A DNA stretch of 10,675 nt, taken from NCBI GenBank assembly GCA_005883695.1, contig VBBV01000040.1:1-10675 (forward strand), written 5' to 3'. The first letter of the stretch is position 1. Each line of letters starts with the position of its first letter. The notes below the pieces were generated by a model, which searched no databases, had not been told where the DNA came from, and saw only the letters and a program-made list of their open reading frames with translations. Below, one piece after another: positions 7,463-10,675 of this stretch. The translations under genes and the position numbers were made by a program. Source of the DNA: Candidatus Bathyarchaeota archaeon. GTDB lineage: Archaea > Thermoproteota > Bathyarchaeia > 40CM-2-53-6.

Positions 7463-8033
7463 CACAGCTCAGCCGAAAACTGCTGACCTACAACAGCAGC
7501 TCTGCGAGGCCGCACTATACGTCTCCGGAAGACCATTAGACCTGAAAATGATCGGGTCTGTTATAGGCGCTAGATCAGAGGACAAAATACGCGGAGTCGC
7601 AACAGCGGTCTCGGAACGCTACAGATTGGCCGGTAGCCCGATCCAAGTTGTAGAACTCCCCGACGGCCGCTTCGTCATGCAACTCAAGGCAGAATTTGCC
7701 AAACACGTTCGAAAACTGGCGAACAAGCCACTTCTCACGCCAGGACCACTCAGAACCCTATCTTTCATAGCTCTGAAGCAGCCTGTTACGCAGTCATATG
7801 TTGTACGCGTCCGTGGGAAACTGGCCTACGTTCATGTAAGACAGCTGAAGGATATGGACCTGATTAGTGACGAGAGGATCGGCAGAACCAGAATGTTAAG
7901 GACCACCACCACATTCGCGGACTATTTCAACCTCAACCATGACCCGTCACTCATGAAAAAGGAGCTGAAGAAAGTACTCCAGCTCGGGGAAGACGCCCCA
8001 TCATCCATCGAAACGGTCAAGCCAGACAGCTAA
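7440..8033 (+). CDS. scpB: SMC-complex winged-helix protein ScpB
   Basis: A 197-residue protein of two winged-helix domains that normally dimerises and binds the central part of ScpA, tuning SMC ATPase activity. Domain one begins LCEAALYVSGRPLDLKMIGS (21-40) and ends in the DGRFVMQL wing (75-82). Domain two carries the typical PLLTPGPLRTLSFIALKQPV block (97-116), then VVRVRGKLAYVHVRQL (121-136), LISDERIGRTRMLRTT (141-156) and FADYFNL (159-165). The wing pattern and the closing YFNL/YFGL-type motif are characteristic. A polar tail of about 30 residues follows, with a short basic KKELKK patch. ATG at 7440 overlaps scpA by 23 bases; there is no strong Shine-Dalgarno, so re-initiation from scpA is likely. 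It is the last gene of the rightward run. Confidence 0.92.
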   Translation: MEAQVSTNTAQPKTADLQQQLCEAALYVSGRPLDLKMIGSVIGARSEDKIRGVATAVSERYRLAGSPIQVVELPDGRFVMQLKAEFAKHVRKLANKPLLTPGPLRTLSFIALKQPVTQSYVVRVRGKLAYVHVRQLKDMDLISDERIGRTRMLRTTTTFADYFNLNHDPSLMKKELKKVLQLGEDAPSSIETVKPDS

Positions 8034-8067
8034 CTGTCCAAGTCGTGCTCTGATCGTCCGATGAACT
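8034..8067. other. Convergent intergenic gap
   Basis: Thirty-four bases separate the scpB stop from the stop of the leftward reductase-like gene. I see no hairpin and no T-run on either strand that would mark a terminator, so transcripts from the two sides probably overlap. Confidence 0.5.
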
Positions 8068-8973
8068 CTACGCGACAGGATATGTTTTCACTGCAGAAGT
8101 GGAGAGCGGAGCCAACGTCGGGCCCGCTATCCCGATTGTCTCCAGCAGATGGCGATAAGCGGGGATCGGGTTTCGTTGTCTGAACAGATAGGAGAAGTGA
8201 ATACCGTTCGCTTCTCCTCGCAGAGCCTCGTAGGCCTCCGCTGCAACAGCGAGACTTCCGCCAGCGGGATCGTCCAACAGTTTCTTCCTGACGTGGGCTG
8301 GGACAGGAATGTCGAATTTCTGGCCAACAAATAACACGTTATCCAGGCTGAGCGGGATAGAGACTTGAATGAAGAGTGGCACGTTTAACCCTGCTTCAAG
8401 CAGAGAATCTCGATGCCCAAGTACACTCTGCGCGTCGAACGCGACGTTTGTAACGATGAAATCTGCACCCGCATCGACACGCGATAACGTTCGAGAGATT
8501 TCGCTTTCCCGGTTATTGGCGTGCTGGTTGGTTACTGCCCCAATGCACGGATCGTTTCCACCGTTTAGTGAAGAGATCTCTCGAATTAGCTGGTTGGTTT
8601 TGGCAAACTCGTAAGTTCCTGGACGAGGCTCCGGATATGGGTCTCCATAGACGATTAGTACGTTTCCAAGTCCTTCTTCTACTTGGTTCGAGATTGTTGA
8701 CAAGTCGGACCTGCGGCAGTCGCGACATGTTAGCGAGGGAACTGCGGTTATCCCAGCCCTGTTGATGATGGAGGCCGAGGCGAGGCTTCTGCGTTGGGGA
8801 GTTACTGGGAAAGACTTTGGATAGCTCGGGTCGTTGTGCCCATTCCGCAGGGCGGGAACCGTGATAGCGTCTACTCTCCCTCTCAGGAGGGCCAGATCGC
8901 TCGGAACTACTCTGTCTGGAATAAGCTCAACTGTGACGAGGTTATGATGCCTTGCCCGATCGCTCAGTCTCAT
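8068..8973 (-). CDS. Methylenetetrahydrofolate reductase-like protein
   Basis: A 301-residue TIM-barrel protein of the MTHFR family. This family reduces the methylene-C1 carrier to methyl-folate or methyl-pterin, the methyl donor for methionine synthesis. Matches: VTVELIPDR (13-21) with Glu16 at the place of the catalytic Glu of E. coli MetF; a CRD block SLTCRDCRRSD (80-90); VLIVYGDPYP (105-114) with Asp111 in the LTGDPP position; GADFIVTNVAFD (169-180) for the usual GADFxxTQxxFD; and GIHF (257-260) for the C-terminal GVHF. Asn176 replaces the folate-contacting Gln, and Ser80 stands where His is usual before LTC. A longer reading frame begins at 9042, but ATG at 8973 is the better start: it overlaps the metE stop as ATGA and has GGGAG (8982-8986) 8 bases upstream. 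Electron donor (NADH, F420 or other) and carrier (folate or methanopterin type) cannot be told from sequence. Confidence 0.85.
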   Translation of the reverse strand: MRLSDRARHHNLVTVELIPDRVVPSDLALLRGRVDAITVPALRNGHNDPSYPKSFPVTPQRRSLASASIINRAGITAVPSLTCRDCRRSDLSTISNQVEEGLGNVLIVYGDPYPEPRPGTYEFAKTNQLIREISSLNGGNDPCIGAVTNQHANNRESEISRTLSRVDAGADFIVTNVAFDAQSVLGHRDSLLEAGLNVPLFIQVSIPLSLDNVLFVGQKFDIPVPAHVRKKLLDDPAGGSLAVAAEAYEALRGEANGIHFSYLFRQRNPIPAYRHLLETIGIAGPTLAPLSTSAVKTYPVA

Positions 8974-10175
8974 TCGTACATCTCCCTGGCCAGTTCTGCT
9001 CCCTTCGTGATGCTTGCGAGTTTCGCAAAGGCTACGTCCCACGTCCTGGTTCGGAGCCCGCAGTCCGGATTCGCCCAGATCTTTGCCGGATCCCCGACGA
9101 GCTTAGTGGCGTACAGGAGTCGGTCCCGCACTAGCTCTGGAGACTCGATCAGATCTCGTCCCACGGCTTGTCCGGCCTCGGGGGACACGTTTCCTGTGAA
9201 GTCGTGCACGTGAGCGACACCGAGTCCGAACTCACCGTTGAAGCCGGCATCGACGAAATGTTTGAGGTCTCTGTAGCCTTCCCTTGAGTCATCATCGACT
9301 CCGAGAAGAGAAGTGTCTCGGTTGGCGAACTCTAACGCGAGGTGGTCGCATTTGTCTAGCTTCGGTGCGTATTCTGCGAGAACTTTGTATCCTATCTCAG
9401 ATGGGTAGCAGGTGTGGTCACTGAACTTGCAATTGAACCCTTTGACCGTTTCATTCCACGCTTCGACGAAGAGCTCCATCTCCTGAGGTTCCGGATGGGT
9501 GGTCACCGCCGGCTCGTCAATCTGTATCCAAGATGTTCCCGCGTTAACTAGGTCTCGGATCTCAGGTCGTATGATTTGCTCTACGACATCGAGTAGGAAT
9601 TCGCGCTTCGCTTCGATCTTCCGTGTCCTAGGCGAGGAAACGCGTTGCTTCTGGATGTAATATCCGCTGAAAGACCAGTCCACTAGTGTGTATGGACCGG
9701 TAATCGGAACTTTCACCGCTCGATGGGCGTATTTCTTGACATCCAAGAATTCCGGCAAATAGACGGGGTGTTTCCTCGAGATCTTCGACTCGGCGACTCC
9801 CCTGTTGAAATACTTGTAGTCAAACGAGTGAACGTGACCAAGGAGGGTCATTCCCTGCACGGCCTTTATCACGTGCTCGTACATCTCGACTCGCTGCTGT
9901 TCTCCCCCTACACCGTCATTGTCTACGCCAGCGGTTTCAAAGAGGCGCAGGCCGTACAACGTGGAGAGTTCCAGAACCCCCTTTGCTCGTTCCCTATCAT
10001 CACTGGCCTTGAGAATGCTCTTGGCTCGGTCATGGAAGTCTGGAATGACTAGCTTCTCAGCCCATTCTTCAGCTTCCGAGAGGTCTTGTGAAGAGAGTTG
10101 TTGTCGAAGCCCCTTCGTTCTCCATTTGGGTTTGGCGAGACTCCCGATCTCCTGAACCGGAAAGAGCTTCGACAC
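8970..10175 (-). CDS. metE: Methionine synthase MetE, C-terminal catalytic half
   Basis: A 401-residue protein equal to the catalytic domain of cobalamin-independent methionine synthase, which moves a methyl group to homocysteine. The zinc-site residues are all present: His254 and Cys256 in SDHTCYP, Glu282 in LALEFANRD, and Cys372 in ANPDCGLRTR. WIQIDEPAV (216-224) is the homocysteine-side IQIDEPA motif, and PITGPYTLVDWSF (157-169) matches the ITGPVT block. The opening FPVQEIGSLAKP corresponds to the FPTTTIGSFPQT start of this domain. In most bacteria the domain is fused behind an N-terminal one in a protein of about 750 residues; here the N-half is the separate gene just upstream, as in Sulfolobus and some other archaea. 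The GTG at 10175 follows the upstream TAG directly and has GAGGGGAG (10183-10190) 7 bases before it. The stop overlaps the reductase-like gene. Confidence 0.93.
   Translation of the reverse strand: MSKLFPVQEIGSLAKPKWRTKGLRQQLSSQDLSEAEEWAEKLVIPDFHDRAKSILKASDDRERAKGVLELSTLYGLRLFETAGVDNDGVGGEQQRVEMYEHVIKAVQGMTLLGHVHSFDYKYFNRGVAESKISRKHPVYLPEFLDVKKYAHRAVKVPITGPYTLVDWSFSGYYIQKQRVSSPRTRKIEAKREFLLDVVEQIIRPEIRDLVNAGTSWIQIDEPAVTTHPEPQEMELFVEAWNETVKGFNCKFSDHTCYPSEIGYKVLAEYAPKLDKCDHLALEFANRDTSLLGVDDDSREGYRDLKHFVDAGFNGEFGLGVAHVHDFTGNVSPEAGQAVGRDLIESPELVRDRLLYATKLVGDPAKIWANPDCGLRTRTWDVAFAKLASITKGAELAREMYE
8982..8986 (-). promoter_or_regulatory. Shine-Dalgarno that fixes the reductase-like gene start
   Basis: GGGAG on the minus strand lies 8 bases before the ATG at 8973 and inside the end of the catalytic metE gene. 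With the ATGA stop/start overlap it argues for initiation at 8973 rather than at the longer open-frame start at 9042. Confidence 0.65.
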
Positions 10176-10675
10176 CTACCTGCTCCCCTCGAACAGTTCA
10201 GATGCCTTCGACAACACTTCCAATTTTTGATTCGCAATTTCTTGCGGCAAAAACTTCAGGTCCGAATTGGAAGCAAAAACTAGGTCTTGAACATCCACTT
10301 GATCGCAGAATTTCCTTGCCGTGTCAGCAATCCAGCGAGGGTCCTCAACATAGGATTCCCGCGAGTCGACAACACCCAAAACAAGCGCTTTCGAGACTTG
10401 TTCGCGAAGTGCGGAAATGTCAGTTTCGAAGAGGTCAATTCCAATGCCGTAGATCGGCAGGTCCAGAAGCTTGGGGAGTACGGGAGCAACGTCGCCAAAA
10501 TAGGTCTGGACCACAAACTCTCCGGGGTTGTCCTCGACCACGGACCGAATTGCTCTGAGAGCGAGTTCAACTTCCGACTGGTTTCCAAAGCTCTCTCTGT
10601 AGGGTTGATAGACCAAGCAGGGTTCTGATAGTTGGAAGAGCGAAACGCCCTCATTCCGGAGTCTCTTGATTATCT
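10176..10675 (-). CDS. Methionine synthase MetE, N-terminal half (partial, cut by window end)
   Basis: The last 165 residues of an open frame that runs off the right edge; its start lies outside the window. Reading upstream of the TTG at 10616 the frame stays open to the edge and adds NEGVSLFQLSEPCLVYQ, which matches the LQxDEPxLV block of MetE, so that TTG is not the real start. Next come VVQTYFGDVAPVLPKLLDLP and IYGIGIDLFE, typical of the MetE N-terminal barrel (TYFGD...LPVxGxxxDL). This barrel arose by duplication of the catalytic one, lacks zinc ligands and helps hold the folate. It ends in TAG at 10176-10178, directly followed by the GTG of the catalytic half, so the two make a two-subunit enzyme from one transcript. 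A frameshifted single gene is unlikely: the second gene has its own strong ribosome site and a normal domain opening. Confidence 0.85.
   Translation of the reverse strand, partial: IIKRLRNEGVSLFQLSEPCLVYQPYRESFGNQSEVELALRAIRSVVEDNPGEFVVQTYFGDVAPVLPKLLDLPIYGIGIDLFETDISALREQVSKALVLGVVDSRESYVEDPRWIADTARKFCDQVDVQDLVFASNSDLKFLPQEIANQKLEVLSKASELFEGSR
10183..10190 (-). promoter_or_regulatory. Strong Shine-Dalgarno for catalytic metE
   Basis: GAGGGGAG on the minus strand, 7 bases before the GTG at 10175. It lies in the last codons of the metE N-terminal gene and supports separate translation of the two halves from one message. Confidence 0.7.

Larger units (their letters stand above)
867..8033 (+). 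other. Probable six-gene operon ending in smc-scpA-scpB
   Basis: Six co-directional genes have overlaps of 4, 64, 4 and 23 bases and a single 41-base gap (3211-3251). No TATA-like element is seen in that gap, so smc is likely transcribed from upstream. The overlaps fit one transcript with translational coupling. A separate promoter inside uppS cannot be excluded by eye. Confidence 0.55.

Noticed and set aside
8034..8067. Bidirectional terminator between the convergent genes
   Set aside because: No inverted repeat and no T-run on either strand.
8974..9042. Longer start for the reductase-like gene at 9042
   Set aside because: The extra 23 residues overlap conserved metE coding sequence and do not resemble any MTHFR N-terminus. 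The ATG at 8973 has an ATGA overlap and a Shine-Dalgarno.
10170..10180. Frameshift or nonsense mutation splitting a single metE
   Set aside because: The downstream half has its own GTG, a strong Shine-Dalgarno and a normal domain opening, and split MetE is known in archaea. This looks like a natural two-gene arrangement.
10280..10654. Leftward 124-codon frame and the rightward frames in the same region
   Set aside because: They are out of frame with the MetE N-terminal sequence, which has clear family motifs and stays open to the window edge.
1..10675. CRISPR array, tRNA/rRNA gene, insertion sequence or phage module
   Set aside because: No regularly spaced repeats, no recognisable tRNA arms, no transposase or integrase and no phage-like proteins were seen; almost all bases lie in housekeeping genes.

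Overview
The window reads as an archaeal chromosome segment with no sign of mobile DNA. Evidence for archaea: a TraB/PrgY-type protein, an archaeal-type coiled-coil protein of the COG1340 kind, an archaeal-style methylthioadenosine/6-oxopurine phosphorylase ending in a CXC motif, a cis-prenyltransferase, a complete SMC-ScpA-ScpB condensin set, and a methionine synthase split into separate N- and C-terminal genes. Start codons are mixed (ATG, GTG, TTG), genes overlap tightly, and several starts have good Shine-Dalgarno sequences. I would guess a member of the Thaumarchaeota/Bathyarchaeota side of the archaea, but the sequence alone does not settle this.

Layout. Positions 1-79 hold nothing I can assign. 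A TraB-like gene runs leftward (80-829). From 867 to 8033 six genes run rightward with overlaps or very short gaps: coiled-coil protein, nucleoside phosphorylase, cis-prenyltransferase, smc, scpA, scpB. They probably form one transcription unit. The largest internal gap is 41 bases, before smc. After a 34-base convergent gap, three genes run leftward from the right edge: metE N-terminal half (cut by the window end), metE C-terminal catalytic half, and a methylenetetrahydrofolate-reductase-like gene. These are joined stop-to-start, the last two by a 4-base overlap.

Function. The rightward cluster carries the condensin ATPase with its kleisin and winged-helix partners, used in chromosome compaction and segregation. 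Upstream of them are a purine/sulfur salvage enzyme and the enzyme that makes the long-chain polyprenyl carrier for glycan assembly. The leftward cluster makes methionine: the reductase-like protein would supply a methyl group on a folate or pterin carrier, and the two MetE halves would transfer it to homocysteine. The salvage enzyme at the left and methionine synthesis at the right meet around S-adenosylmethionine metabolism, but they are separate transcription units.

I found no new system. The points most worth a second look are the non-standard ABC signature in SMC, the substrate-deciding Asn in the phosphorylase, the split MetE plus reductase trio with altered folate-site residues, and a base-composition change inside smc. 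I saw no tRNA, rRNA, CRISPR, insertion sequence or long repeat.
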